64,000 bases of DNA, from NCBI RefSeq assembly GCF_046773475.1, contig NZ_CP177239.1, positions 3,162,001 to 3,226,000 of the forward strand. Reading direction: 5' to 3'. This stretch comes from Nitratireductor aquimarinus (GTDB taxonomy: Bacteria > Pseudomonadota > Alphaproteobacteria > Rhizobiales > Rhizobiaceae). A program made the position numbers and the translations under genes. Under the pieces are notes generated by a model. The model ran no database searches and had not been told where the DNA came from. It saw only the letters and a list, made by a program, of their open reading frames with translations. Positions 8,648 through 18,214 of the stretch are shown here, piece after piece; position 1 is the first letter of the stretch, and every line of letters starts with the position of its first letter.

Positions 8648-8761
8648 GCTGACGCCTCTCATAACGCGATGAGGCCGCTTCGCCAAGAATGAAATGGCAT
8701 GATCCCCCTGTGGCAGGCATTGCCTGCCACAGCCTTTATGGTCATGCGCTTTTCAGGAGCT

Positions 8762-9925
8762 TCAGGCCGCGAGCGCCTTTTCGGCCAGGCGCACCCAATA
8801 GCTCACGCCATGGGGGATCACTTCGTCGTTGAAGTCGTAGCGCGTGTTGTGAAGCGCTGCGCTGTCGCCGTTTCCGATGAAGATGAATGCGCCGGGGCGC
8901 GCCTCCAGCATGTAGGAAAAATCCTCGCCGCCCATGGTCGGGGTGACATTGGTGTCGACCTGCGCCGCACCCGCCACGTCGCTGGCGACGCCGCTGGCGA
9001 AAACCGTTTCCTCGGCATGGTTGAAGGTCACGGGATAGTTGGAATCATAATACACATCCACCTCCGCGCCATGGGCGGCGGCAACGCCTTCGCAGATGGT
9101 GCGCATGCGCTTTTCGGCGTCCGCGTTCACCTCTTTCTTGAGGGTGCGTACGGTGCCGGCAAGCTCCACCGTGTCGGGGATGACGTTCAGCGCATCGCCG
9201 GCATGGAACTTCGTCACCGACACGACGACCGAATCAAGCGGATGCACATTGCGCGATGCGATGCTCTGCAGCGCCGTCACGATCTGGCTGGCCGCCAGGA
9301 TCGGGTCGACGACCATGTGCGGCATGGCGGCATGTCCGCCGCGCCCTTTCACCGTGATCACGAACTCGGCCGTCGCCGCCATGATCGGGCCGGCGCAGAT
9401 GGCGAACTCGCCGACCGGCAGTCCCGGCAGATTGTGCATGCCGAACACGCGCTCAATGGCGAAACGGTCCATCATCCCGTCCTTCACCATCTCGTTGCCG
9501 CCGCCGCCGCCTTCTTCGGCGGGCTGGAAGATCACCGCCACGCGGCCTTTGAAATTGCGCGTCTCGCTCAGATATTTTGCTGCGCCCAGAAGCATGGCCG
9601 TGTGCCCGTCATGGCCGCAGGCATGCATCTTGCCGGGCACGGTGGAAGCCCAGGGCTTGCCCGTCATCTCGGTCATCGGCAGGGCATCCATGTCGGCGCG
9701 CATGCCGATGGTGGGGCCTTCGCCGAGATTGCCCTGAATGATGCCGACCACGCCCGTCTGGCCAAGCCCGGTCACCACTTCATCGCAGCCGAATTCCGCA
9801 AGCTTCTCCGCCACGAAGGCGGCGGTGCGATGCACATCGAAGAGAAGTTCGGGATTGCGATGGAGATCGCGTCGCCATTCGGCGATTTCCGGCTGCAATT
9901 CGGCAGAACGGTTCAAAATGGGCAT
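8762..9925 (-). CDS. M20-family amidohydrolase (hippurate hydrolase / N-acyl-amino acid hydrolase type)
   Basis: A 387-residue metal-dependent amidohydrolase of the HipO/IAA-amino acid hydrolase group. Metal ligands are visible: C103 and H105 in ACGHDGHTAML, E137/E138 in QPAEEGGGGG, the histidine in GMHNLPGLPVGEF, and a late histidine in ALHNTRYDFND. The dimerisation ('lid') domain lies in the middle. Such enzymes cleave N-acyl amino acids in the cytoplasm. Some family members (DoeB) act on N-acetyl-diaminobutyrate in ectoine breakdown, but there are no other doe genes here, so I keep the general name. Single gene, divergent from dacA-like. Confidence 0.87.
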   Translation of the reverse strand: MPILNRSAELQPEIAEWRRDLHRNPELLFDVHRTAAFVAEKLAEFGCDEVVTGLGQTGVVGIIQGNLGEGPTIGMRADMDALPMTEMTGKPWASTVPGKMHACGHDGHTAMLLGAAKYLSETRNFKGRVAVIFQPAEEGGGGGNEMVKDGMMDRFAIERVFGMHNLPGLPVGEFAICAGPIMAATAEFVITVKGRGGHAAMPHMVVDPILAASQIVTALQSIASRNVHPLDSVVVSVTKFHAGDALNVIPDTVELAGTVRTLKKEVNADAEKRMRTICEGVAAAHGAEVDVYYDSNYPVTFNHAEETVFASGVASDVAGAAQVDTNVTPTMGGEDFSYMLEARPGAFIFIGNGDSAALHNTRYDFNDEVIPHGVSYWVRLAEKALAA

Positions 9926-10354
9926 GACTTGCGGTTCCCTTCAAAATTTTGCCTGCATTCGGATTTCTTTGTCGGCCGATTGTGGTCGTTCCGTTGGAAT
10001 GCCGCATGGCGGGCTTTGCGGTGGCGTGGTTGTCGGATGGCGGCGCGCCCTGCCGGGACGTCTTTCCGAGATCGGGAATAGGTAAGATGTGGCGATGCCT
10101 GATTGCAAGCCGATCCGTTTGGACCAGACGGGGCTTTGCGTATTCGGGTACCACGGGCGGGTATCGCAGGCATCGGCATTTCGGGCGACGGGATGCACGG
10201 TTTTTTGCTATAAGCTTCAGCTTCGCGTTAAATGGCCGGGCTGATCTGGACAGGCCGGACAGGATTGACGCCGCCCGTCGAAAAAGTGTCATCGGCACGT
10301 AGGACAACGAGAGCGCCTGACGATGCAGGCGGATATGAAATTCGGATAAAGCGC
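9926..10354. other. 429-bp intergenic region between divergent genes
   Basis: No convincing gene. It should contain the promoters of the M20 amidohydrolase (leftward) and the carboxypeptidase (rightward). A TATAAG sequence near 10209 after a T-run could be a -10 element for the rightward gene. Weak inverted arms CGATGCCTG (10093) and CAGGCATCG (10167) are 65 bp apart. The carboxypeptidase frame remains open up to 10232, but that extra part would precede the signal peptide and is unlikely to be translated. Confidence 0.5.
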
Positions 10355-11482
10355 ATGTGTTTCTCAAGGGTGGTCACGCCGATCGTGGCCGGGACTGTGG
10401 CCGGGGCAGTGATGGGGATGGTGGCGGCAGTCGCACCGGCATCCGCCGGGCCGACGATCGTGATCGACGTCAACAGTGGCAGGGTTCTGTCGCATGAAGA
10501 TGCGTTCCAGCGCTGGTACCCGGCTTCCATTACCAAGCTGATGACGGCCTATGTGGCCTTCGAGGCAGTGCAGAAGGGCGAGCTGCAGTTCAACTCGCCG
10601 ATCACCATAAGCAAGAAAGCCACCCGCGAGCCGCCGAGCAAGATGGGCTATCCGGCGGGCTCTGTTCTGACCCTCGATAACGCCATCAAGCTGATCATGG
10701 TGAAGTCCGCCAACGACGTATCGACGGCGATTGCCGAGAATGTCGGCGGATCGGTGGGCGCGTTTGCCGAGCGCATGAACGCCGCCGCCCGCAAGCTGGG
10801 CATGACCGGCACGAATTATGTGAACCCGCACGGCCTGTTCTCCACCGAGCAATACACGACGGCGCGTGATCTCGCCCTTCTGGTGCGCGCCATTCGCACC
10901 GAGTTTCCGCAGCATGCGCATTATTTCTCGATGGAAGCCGTGCGCGCTGGCGACAAGATTCTGCCGAACTACAACTGGCTGGTTGGCCGTTTCCCCGGCG
11001 CTGACGGCATGAAGACGGGCTATATCTGCTCGTCCGGGTTCAATCTGGCAGCCACGGCCACGCGCAACGGGCGCACACTGGCGACCATCGTTCTTGGCGC
11101 GCCCTCCCAGGTGGAGCGCGGCGAGGAGGCTGCACGCCTTCTGGCTGAAGGGTTCCAGATTCAGGGCGCGGTTGCGCCCTCGCTTCAGAATTTCGCACCC
11201 TATGGCAATGGCCGGAACGTCGCTGTCGACCTGCGTCCGCAGATCTGTTCGGAAGCTGCGGTGAAGGCCCGTTATGAGCGCGGTGATGATGATGGCATGC
11301 TTGTGCAGCGTTCGCCCTATCTCACGGCGATGGATCATGAGCCGCGCGCCGTGACGATCGGCCTGGGCGGAGCGACCGGCCCTGCGCCTTCGGTGCCGCG
11401 TTTTGCAGATGTGCCCATCCCCACGCCACGGCCCGATTACCCGTTCAAGAGCGCAACGGCCGAAACGGGGCAGGGTGGCTGA
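10355..11482 (+). CDS. D-alanyl-D-alanine carboxypeptidase (penicillin-binding protein, DacA/DacF type)
   Basis: A 375-residue peptidase S11 that trims the terminal D-alanine from peptidoglycan pentapeptides in the periplasm. The catalytic triad motifs are intact: S58-I-T-K61, S118-A-N120 and K220-T-G222. A signal peptide covers about residues 1-31 (cleavage near ASA-GPT). I start at the ATG directly before this signal; an in-frame ATG at 10232 would add 41 residues unlike the family. A C-terminal extension rich in Pro and Arg ends in RPDYPFK. The GTPase gene follows after only 4 bp, so the two are probably co-transcribed. Confidence 0.9.
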   Translation: MCFSRVVTPIVAGTVAGAVMGMVAAVAPASAGPTIVIDVNSGRVLSHEDAFQRWYPASITKLMTAYVAFEAVQKGELQFNSPITISKKATREPPSKMGYPAGSVLTLDNAIKLIMVKSANDVSTAIAENVGGSVGAFAERMNAAARKLGMTGTNYVNPHGLFSTEQYTTARDLALLVRAIRTEFPQHAHYFSMEAVRAGDKILPNYNWLVGRFPGADGMKTGYICSSGFNLAATATRNGRTLATIVLGAPSQVERGEEAARLLAEGFQIQGAVAPSLQNFAPYGNGRNVAVDLRPQICSEAAVKARYERGDDDGMLVQRSPYLTAMDHEPRAVTIGLGGATGPAPSVPRFADVPIPTPRPDYPFKSATAETGQGG

Positions 11483-11486
11483 GGCG

Positions 11487-12590
<1,104 letters not shown>

Positions 12591-12925
12591 CAGACGCGCT
12601 CTCGCCTTCGATGCCCGATTAAGCGCTGATCGTCCCCCGTGGGGGAGACGGTGCGCGACAGCTGATACAGTGATGTCGTGCGTGGTTCGACAGGCTCACC
12701 ATGAGGGATGGCATTGGATGAGGGATGGCGCTGGTTGTGAAACCTGCGGCGACGCCTCTGGTTGAGACGCTCTGTCAGGCTCTCCATCCCTCATGGTGAG
12801 CCTGTCGAACCACGCACGGCGATCTAGAGCAATTTCAGAAAAAGTGGGAACCGGTTTTCCGTCCAGAATTGCGCAAAAACAACAAATCAGAGCGTTTTCG
12901 CAATTCCAGCAAAAGCGGAAACGCT
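12591..12925. repeat. Intergenic region built of inverted and palindromic repeats
   Basis: No gene. From about 12678 to 12711 and again inverted from about 12785 to 12818, the sequence GTGCGTGGTTCGACAGGCTC and its continuation (ACCATGAGGGATGG) form a large inverted repeat with arms of over 30 bp around about 75 bp. Directly after it, 12826-12927 holds copy 2 of the AACCGGTTTT palindromic family, in an extended form with a second hairpin (AGCGTTTTCGC... GCGGAAACGCT). The right edge of that repeat supplies the TAG stop of the TusA-like gene on the minus strand. Confidence 0.85.
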
Positions 12926-13156
12926 CTAGCCCCGCTCGACGAGAAAGCGATGCCCGTCCGGCGTCGCTTCGCTCTCCACCAGCAGGTGCCCGCTCTCATT
13001 GCAAAAGGCGGGAATGTCGATCACGGCCAGCGGGTCGGTGGTTTCAAGCCACAGTTGCTCGCCCGTCGCCATGCCGGCAAGGCGCTTCCTGGCGCGGAGC
13101 ACCGGCAAGGGGCAATTCAGCCCCTTGAGGTCGTATGTTTCGGCGATGACCGTCAC
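12926..13156 (-). CDS. TusA-family sulfurtransferase-like protein
   Basis: A 76-residue SirA/TusA-fold protein. The catalytic cysteine C15 lies in the family motif N-C-P-L-P-V-L, followed by an amphipathic helix (RARKRLAGM). TusA proteins pass persulfide sulfur for tRNA thiolation or other sulfur transfers; the exact partner here is unknown. It begins 2 bp after the stop of the L,D-transpeptidase gene and is probably co-transcribed. The stop codon lies in the repeat element that begins next to it. Confidence 0.86.
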   Translation of the reverse strand: MTVIAETYDLKGLNCPLPVLRARKRLAGMATGEQLWLETTDPLAVIDIPAFCNESGHLLVESEATPDGHRFLVERG

Positions 13157-13158
13157 GC

Positions 13159-14418
13159 TCAGCGGCTGAACAGGTTCTGGATGCGACGGCGCAGCGAGGT
13201 GCCCTGGCTGCCCGCTTCGGGAGCCGGGACGGAGGCCGTGCGTTCGGGGCTGGTGTTCGGCCGTGGTGCGGGGCTTGGAACCGTGCCTGCAGCCGGCGTC
13301 TCGGTCGCAGCGGTCGTCGTCTCTTCCTGCTGCTCGCCTGCCACGGCTTCCAGAGCCGTCTGAAGCCGCGAGGCGGGCTCGGCCGTGTAGGCAGAGGCCG
13401 TTGCGGCAACGGCTGGCGTGGGCGCTGCTTCCGGTGCTTCGGCAACGGCGGTTGGCGAAGGAATGTTCGGCGGCAGGCGCGAAACCTTCTCGCCGCGCGC
13501 GCGGCGCTTGCTCCAGTCAGCCACGAGGCGCGCCTCGCTGTGTCCGGCAATCGTCTCCGACTGCTTGGACGAGGACTGCTTCTTGAGCGCTGCATTGAAG
13601 GCGAAGTCGTATTTTGCCTGATGCTGCTTGTAGGCGGTCAGAAGCGATTCCGGCTGGCTCATCGGCGGGCAGGATGCCGCCGGCGAGAACTTGCCGCCAT
13701 TTGCGGGCTCGCTGTTGAACACGTAGCGCTTGCCGCAGACATCCACCTTTGGCGGAACCTTGGTCAGCTCGAAATGGTCGTAGCCGACCTTGAGCATCTT
13801 CCAGAAATCGTAATTCGGGTCGTTGCGGTAGCGCGCCATGTTTTCCGCCGTCATGCGGAAGGGAAACGCCTGAACCTGAAACTCCCGCTGCCCGCCCTTG
13901 AAGGAATCGCGGGCAAACGCGTAGATCTCGGAAATCTGTTCGTCGGTCATCGAATAGCAGCCGGCCGAAGAGCAGGCGCCATGCACCATCAGATGCTTGC
14001 CGGTGCGGCCGTTCGCCTGGTCATAGGCGTTCGGGAAGCCGATGTTGAAGGCGAGGTAATAGCTGGACTTCGGATTCATCTGCCCCGGACGGACGGTGTA
14101 GAAACCTTCCGGCGCCTGGCGGTCGCCCTCGGTGAATTTCGGCCCGAGCTGGCCCGACCATTTGCAGATGTCATAGCTGGCGATGACGTCGTAGCGGCCA
14201 TTCTGCTTGGCCTTCCAGACTTCCAGCTTTCCCTCTTCCTTGAAGATGCGCATCATCACGGGAGAGGTCTTGCTCATCCCCTTGGCCTTCATCGTCTGAA
14301 CGACGCGAGACGGCAGCTGCCGCTCGGCCTTGGGCGCGATGTCTTCAAGCGTTTCGTTGCAGGCGGTCAGCGCAATCGCTGCCGACATGAGAAAGGCATA
14401 TTTGATCAGGCGTGTCAT
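13159..14418 (-). CDS. L,D-transpeptidase (YafK/ErfK type) lipoprotein
   Basis: A 419-residue envelope protein. The lipobox ALTAC places the lipidated cysteine at residue 20. A YkuD-type catalytic site is present: H146 and the S151-A-G-C154 motif within HLMVHGACSSAGCYSM. Such enzymes make 3-3 peptidoglycan crosslinks or attach/detach envelope proteins. The last 150 residues are a low-complexity Ala/Pro/Thr region, ending in a short basic tail (SLRRRIQNLFSR). This tail is longer than in YafK itself. Operon with the downstream TusA-like gene. Confidence 0.85.
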   Translation of the reverse strand: MTRLIKYAFLMSAAIALTACNETLEDIAPKAERQLPSRVVQTMKAKGMSKTSPVMMRIFKEEGKLEVWKAKQNGRYDVIASYDICKWSGQLGPKFTEGDRQAPEGFYTVRPGQMNPKSSYYLAFNIGFPNAYDQANGRTGKHLMVHGACSSAGCYSMTDEQISEIYAFARDSFKGGQREFQVQAFPFRMTAENMARYRNDPNYDFWKMLKVGYDHFELTKVPPKVDVCGKRYVFNSEPANGGKFSPAASCPPMSQPESLLTAYKQHQAKYDFAFNAALKKQSSSKQSETIAGHSEARLVADWSKRRARGEKVSRLPPNIPSPTAVAEAPEAAPTPAVAATASAYTAEPASRLQTALEAVAGEQQEETTTAATETPAAGTVPSPAPRPNTSPERTASVPAPEAGSQGTSLRRRIQNLFSR

Positions 14419-14865
14419 GGGTATTTCGTGTCCCGCCTATTGGCCCCCGCGCGGAGAACTTAGATTGGCATTCTGCTTATAGAAAATGAAGCCTTATGCT
14501 TTCTAAAAGATTACCGATCGCACCATGCAATGAAGCCATGCTGTGACCATTTCGCGGCATTTTGTCTGTATTTATGGCCTTTTCGCGGCTTTTAGGCGAG
14601 GAAAGGCCTCCGTGCAAGCCTTGTCGTTAGCCGACGGTTGTGCGGAAGCCCGGTTGTCTGCGGGTTTGCGTCGCTATTCTGACGTTGAAAATATGCTCGC
14701 CGCTCCGCGCATGGTTGGGTGTATTTTTCTCCATTTTGAAGCTTTCGACAAAATTTTTGCTTTCTGATTTCGCTGTATCGGCGAGCCGTAGAAAAATCTT
14801 CTCCAATCCCTATTTTCCCGGCACTCATCAATCGGATTGGCGCGCAACGCGCCCTGGAGAACTCA
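14419..14865. other. 447-bp intergenic region upstream of an amino acid ABC operon
   Basis: No gene recognised. AT content is raised between about 14460 and 14820, as expected for the promoters of the divergent L,D-transpeptidase and ABC operons. A short GC hairpin (GGCGCG-CAA-CGCGCC, 14839-14853) sits immediately before the ribosome binding site TGGAGA of the binding-protein gene and might affect its translation. I see no known riboswitch. Confidence 0.5.
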
Positions 14866-15609
14866 ATGCGTAAACTGGCATTTGCAGCAGCCGTCCTCGC
14901 CGCCACCGTTTCGGCGTCTCATGCCGAGACGATCCGCGTCGGCATGTCCGGCGGCTATTTCCCCTTCACCTTCGTCAAGCAGGACAAGCTGCAGGGCTTC
15001 GAGGTCGATGTCCTGAACGCCGTCGCCGAGGAAACGGGCGATGAAGTTGAATTCGTCACGATGAGCTTTTCGGGTCTGATCGGCGCGCTCGAATCCAACC
15101 GGATCGACACCATCGCCAATCAGATCACCATCACGCCGGAGCGCGAGGCCAGGTTTGCCTTCTCGCAGCCCTATGTGATCGACGGTGCGCAAGTGGTGGT
15201 GAAGAAGGGCAACGAGACCGAGATCACCGGACCGGAAAGCCTGAAGGGGCGCACCGTGGCCGTCAATCTGGGCTCCAATTTCGAGGCGCTTCTGCGTGAA
15301 CTGCCCTATGCCGACGAGATCGACATCAAGACCTATGAGAGCAATCTCGAGCAGGAGACGGCGCTTGGCCGTGTCGACGCTTTCGTCATGGACCGGGTCA
15401 GCGCCACCCAGGTGATCAAGGAAACGCCGCTGCCGCTGGCGCTCGCCGGCAAGCCCTTCTCCGAACTGCGCAACGCGCTTCCTTTCCGCAATGACGATGA
15501 GGGCAAGGCCCTGCGCGACCGCGTGAATGCGGCCATCGCCACGCTGAAGGAGAACGGCAAGCTCACCGAGATTTCGCAAAAGTGGTTTGCCGCCGACATC
15601 ACCCGATAG
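14866..15609 (+). CDS. Amino acid ABC transporter, periplasmic substrate-binding protein
   Basis: A 247-residue SBP_bac_3 protein, first gene of a three-gene uptake operon. The Sec signal peptide is short (cleavage after SHA at about residue 20). The mature start TIRVGMSGGYFPFTFV and the segments FSGLIGALESNRIDTIANQI and KGRTVAVNLGSNFEALL are typical of cystine/glutamate/polar amino acid binding proteins (FliY-like). Ligand unknown. Ribosome binding site TGGAGA precedes the ATG. This operon is distinct from the one at 4044-6291. Confidence 0.88.
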   Translation: MRKLAFAAAVLAATVSASHAETIRVGMSGGYFPFTFVKQDKLQGFEVDVLNAVAEETGDEVEFVTMSFSGLIGALESNRIDTIANQITITPEREARFAFSQPYVIDGAQVVVKKGNETEITGPESLKGRTVAVNLGSNFEALLRELPYADEIDIKTYESNLEQETALGRVDAFVMDRVSATQVIKETPLPLALAGKPFSELRNALPFRNDDEGKALRDRVNAAIATLKENGKLTEISQKWFAADITR

Positions 15610-15648
15610 GCGATCAAGCCTGTCTATAGAGCATGAGAGGCGGGGACC

Positions 15649-16323
15649 ATGAGGCCGCTTGATCTCGAATATATGCTGGGGCTCGTCCCCGTGCTTCTCA
15701 AATATGTGCCGCTGACGCTTGCCATGGCGTCGGTGGCCATGATCCTCGCGCTGGTGCTTGCCTCGCTCATGGCCGTTGTCCGCGTCATGCGTGTGCCGCT
15801 GCTCGATGGTTTCGTGCAGTTCTTCATCAGCTTCTTTCGCGGCACGCCGTTACTGGTGCAGCTGTTCCTGTTTTATTACGGCCTGCCGCAGGTCTTCTCG
15901 TCGCTGACCGCGATCAATGGCGTCACGGCTGCGATCATGGGCATCACGCTGCATTTCGCCGCCTACATGGCCGAGAGTATCCGCGCCGCCATTCTCGGCG
16001 TCGACCGCTCCCAGTGGGAAGCCTCTCTGTCCGTGGGCATGACCACGCCGCAGATGATGCGCCGCATCGTGTTGCCGCAGGCCGCGCGCATCGCCGCGCC
16101 CACGCTGGTCAATTACTTCGTCGATATCATCAAGAGCACATCGCTTGCCTTCACGCTGGGCGTGACGGAGCTGATGGGCGCGGCGCAGAAAGAGGCCGCC
16201 GGCAGCTTTCTCTATTTCGAGGCCTTCATCCTGGTGGCGCTCATCTACTGGGTGATTGTCGAGGCTCTGACGATCGTTCAGCGGCAGCTTGAGGCGCGGC
16301 TCGGAAAGGCGGTGGCGCGATGA
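15649..16323 (+). CDS. Amino acid ABC transporter, permease subunit
   Basis: A 224-residue HisM-type permease with about five membrane segments. It contains the conserved FFRGTPLLVQLFLFYYGLP and the ATPase-docking EAA loop (WEASLSVGMTTPQMMRRIVL). It lies 39 bp after the binding-protein gene and overlaps the ATPase gene by 4 bp, indicating translational coupling. Together the three genes encode a complete importer. Confidence 0.9.
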   Translation: MRPLDLEYMLGLVPVLLKYVPLTLAMASVAMILALVLASLMAVVRVMRVPLLDGFVQFFISFFRGTPLLVQLFLFYYGLPQVFSSLTAINGVTAAIMGITLHFAAYMAESIRAAILGVDRSQWEASLSVGMTTPQMMRRIVLPQAARIAAPTLVNYFVDIIKSTSLAFTLGVTELMGAAQKEAAGSFLYFEAFILVALIYWVIVEALTIVQRQLEARLGKAVAR

Positions 16324-17054
16324 TTTCGGTCAAGGGGCTCACCAAGCGTTTCGGCGAGAACACCGTTCTCGATGGCATCGATCTCGATATCCAGGCGGGT
16401 GAACGGGTTGCCATCATCGGCCCGTCCGGCACCGGCAAGTCCACCCTGCTGCGCTCGCTGAATTTTCTTGAAACGCCCGATGCGGGAACGATCACGGTGG
16501 GGCCGGTCACGGTGGATGCGGCCAGCGCAAAACCTGCCGACAGGCTCGCCCTCAGGCGGCAGACATCCTTCGTGTTCCAGAACTACGCGCTGTTTGCCAA
16601 CAAGACCGCGCGCGACAACATCGCCGAAGGGCTGATCACGGTTCGCGGCTGGGAAAAGACGCGTGCCTATGCCCGCGCCGAAGAAATCCTCGCGACCATC
16701 GGTCTTGCCGACAAGGCGCAGAGCTATCCGGCCTCCCTGTCAGGCGGCCAGCAGCAGCGCGTCGGCATCGGCCGCGCCATGGCGGCGGAAGCCGAGATCA
16801 TGCTGATCGATGAGCCCACATCGGCGCTTGATCCGGAGTGGGTGGACGAAGTTCTTCAGCTTCTGAAACGCGTCGCGGATGCGCGCCAGACCATGCTGAT
16901 CGTCACGCATGAGATGCAGTTTGCCCGCGACATTGCAGACCGCATTCTGTTCATGGATGGCGGGCGGATCGTCGAGCAGGGGCCGCCCGAGGCGATCTTC
17001 AGCAACCCGAAAGACCAACGCACCCGCGCATTCCTGCGCAAGGTTTTGCGATAG
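16320..17054 (+). CDS. Amino acid ABC transporter, ATP-binding subunit
   Basis: A 244-residue GlnQ-type ATPase. Walker A is GPSGTGKST, the Q-loop is in FVFQNYALFANKTA, the signature is LSGGQQQRVGIGRAMA, and Walker B is IMLIDEPTSALDPEWV with the switch histidine in VTHEMQFA. It is the last gene of the operon and is followed by a strong terminator hairpin at 17071-17107. Confidence 0.9.
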   Translation: MISVKGLTKRFGENTVLDGIDLDIQAGERVAIIGPSGTGKSTLLRSLNFLETPDAGTITVGPVTVDAASAKPADRLALRRQTSFVFQNYALFANKTARDNIAEGLITVRGWEKTRAYARAEEILATIGLADKAQSYPASLSGGQQQRVGIGRAMAAEAEIMLIDEPTSALDPEWVDEVLQLLKRVADARQTMLIVTHEMQFARDIADRILFMDGGRIVEQGPPEAIFSNPKDQRTRAFLRKVLR

Positions 17055-17070
17055 CCTCGACCCCGAAACC

Positions 17071-17107
17071 AGAACGGGCCGCGTTTCCATGAAACGCGGC
17101 CCGTTCT
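17071..17107 (+). terminator. Terminator hairpin after the amino acid ABC operon
   Basis: A perfect 17-bp stem (AGAACGGGCCGCGTTTC and its complement) with a 3-nt loop CAT, followed by GTCATTTTCG. It lies between two convergent transcripts (this operon and accA) and may serve both. Confidence 0.85.
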
Positions 17108-17163
17108 GTCATTTTCGTATTCACGGGGGGGCGGCAGGTGAGGTCGCCTGACCGCCGGGTGTC

Positions 17164-18114
17164 TTAGAGCGTGCGGCCGATGGCGAGGAACTTCTCGCGG
17201 CGGTGCTCGCGGTAGTCCATCTCTTTGCCCGAAAGCTCGGCGAAGCCCTTCTCGATCTGGGCAGCCGTCGCCTCGAGCACCTTCTCCGGTCCGCGATGCG
17301 CGCCGCCGATGGGCTCGGGGATGATCCCGTCGATCACCTTCAGGTTCATGAGATCCTGCGCAGTGATCTTCATGTTGGTCGCCGCATCCTTGGCGCGCGA
17401 TGCATCGCGCCACAGGATCGAGGCCGCGCCCTCGGGCGAGATCACCGAATAGATCGAATGCTCAAGCATGTAGACCTGGTTGGCGGTGGCGATGGCAATC
17501 GCGCCACCCGAGCCGCCTTCGCCGATGACGACGGCAATGTTCGGAACCTTGAGGCCAAGGGACCTGGAGGTCGACTGGGCGATGGCTTCGGCCTGGCCGC
17601 GCTCTTCCGCGCCAATGCCGGGATAAGCGCCGGTCGTGTCCACGATGCTGATCAGCGGAATGCCGAAGCGGTCGGCCAGGTCCATCACGCGCACCGCCTT
17701 GCGGTAGCCTTCGGGACGGGCCATGCCGAAATTGTGCTTAAGGCGGCTCTGCGTGTCATTGCCCTTTTCCTGACCGAGCACCGCAACGGACTCGCCGTTG
17801 AACCGGGCAAAGCCGGCGATGACGGCATTGTCTTCGCCATAGGCGCGGTCACCGGCCAGCGGCGTGAAATCGGTGAACAGGCCGCGCACATAGTCAAGGC
17901 AATGCGGCCGGTCGGGATGGCGCGCCACCTGGGCCTTCTGCCACGGCGTCAGGGAGCGGTAGATTTCTATGAGCGCATCCTTGGAGCGCTTCTCAAGGCG
18001 TGCGATCTCGTCGGCAACGTCCACCGCTTCACCGCTTTCGGCGAGCTTTTTCAGTTCGAGGATCTGTCCTTCGAGATCGGCAACGGGCTTTTCAAAATCG
18101 AGATAGTTGTACAT
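17164..18114 (-). CDS. accA: Acetyl-CoA carboxylase carboxyltransferase, alpha subunit
   Basis: A 316-residue subunit that, with AccD, transfers CO2 from carboxybiotin to acetyl-CoA to form malonyl-CoA for fatty acid synthesis. N-terminal LDFEKPVADLEGQILELK, then HPDRPHCLDYV, GMARPEGYRKAVRVM and the acyl-CoA/biotin site VIGEGGSGGAIAIA followed by YSVISPEGAASILWRD are AccA hallmarks. Length is standard. It lies downstream of xerD on the same strand, an arrangement I know from Hyphomicrobiales. Confidence 0.96.
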   Translation of the reverse strand: MYNYLDFEKPVADLEGQILELKKLAESGEAVDVADEIARLEKRSKDALIEIYRSLTPWQKAQVARHPDRPHCLDYVRGLFTDFTPLAGDRAYGEDNAVIAGFARFNGESVAVLGQEKGNDTQSRLKHNFGMARPEGYRKAVRVMDLADRFGIPLISIVDTTGAYPGIGAEERGQAEAIAQSTSRSLGLKVPNIAVVIGEGGSGGAIAIATANQVYMLEHSIYSVISPEGAASILWRDASRAKDAATNMKITAQDLMNLKVIDGIIPEPIGGAHRGPEKVLEATAAQIEKGFAELSGKEMDYREHRREKFLAIGRTL

Positions 18115-18214
18115 TCACTCGCCAAATCGAACACGAGACACTGCGATAAAGGCATCTCTAGGTTGAACACGGCCTGCCGCCGGTAATGTGACGCTCCACA
18201 TAACGTTGATGAAG

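Noticed and set aside
8574..8760. tRNA-Arg as an integration site
   Set aside because: No direct repeat of the tRNA 3' end and no mobile genes nearby.
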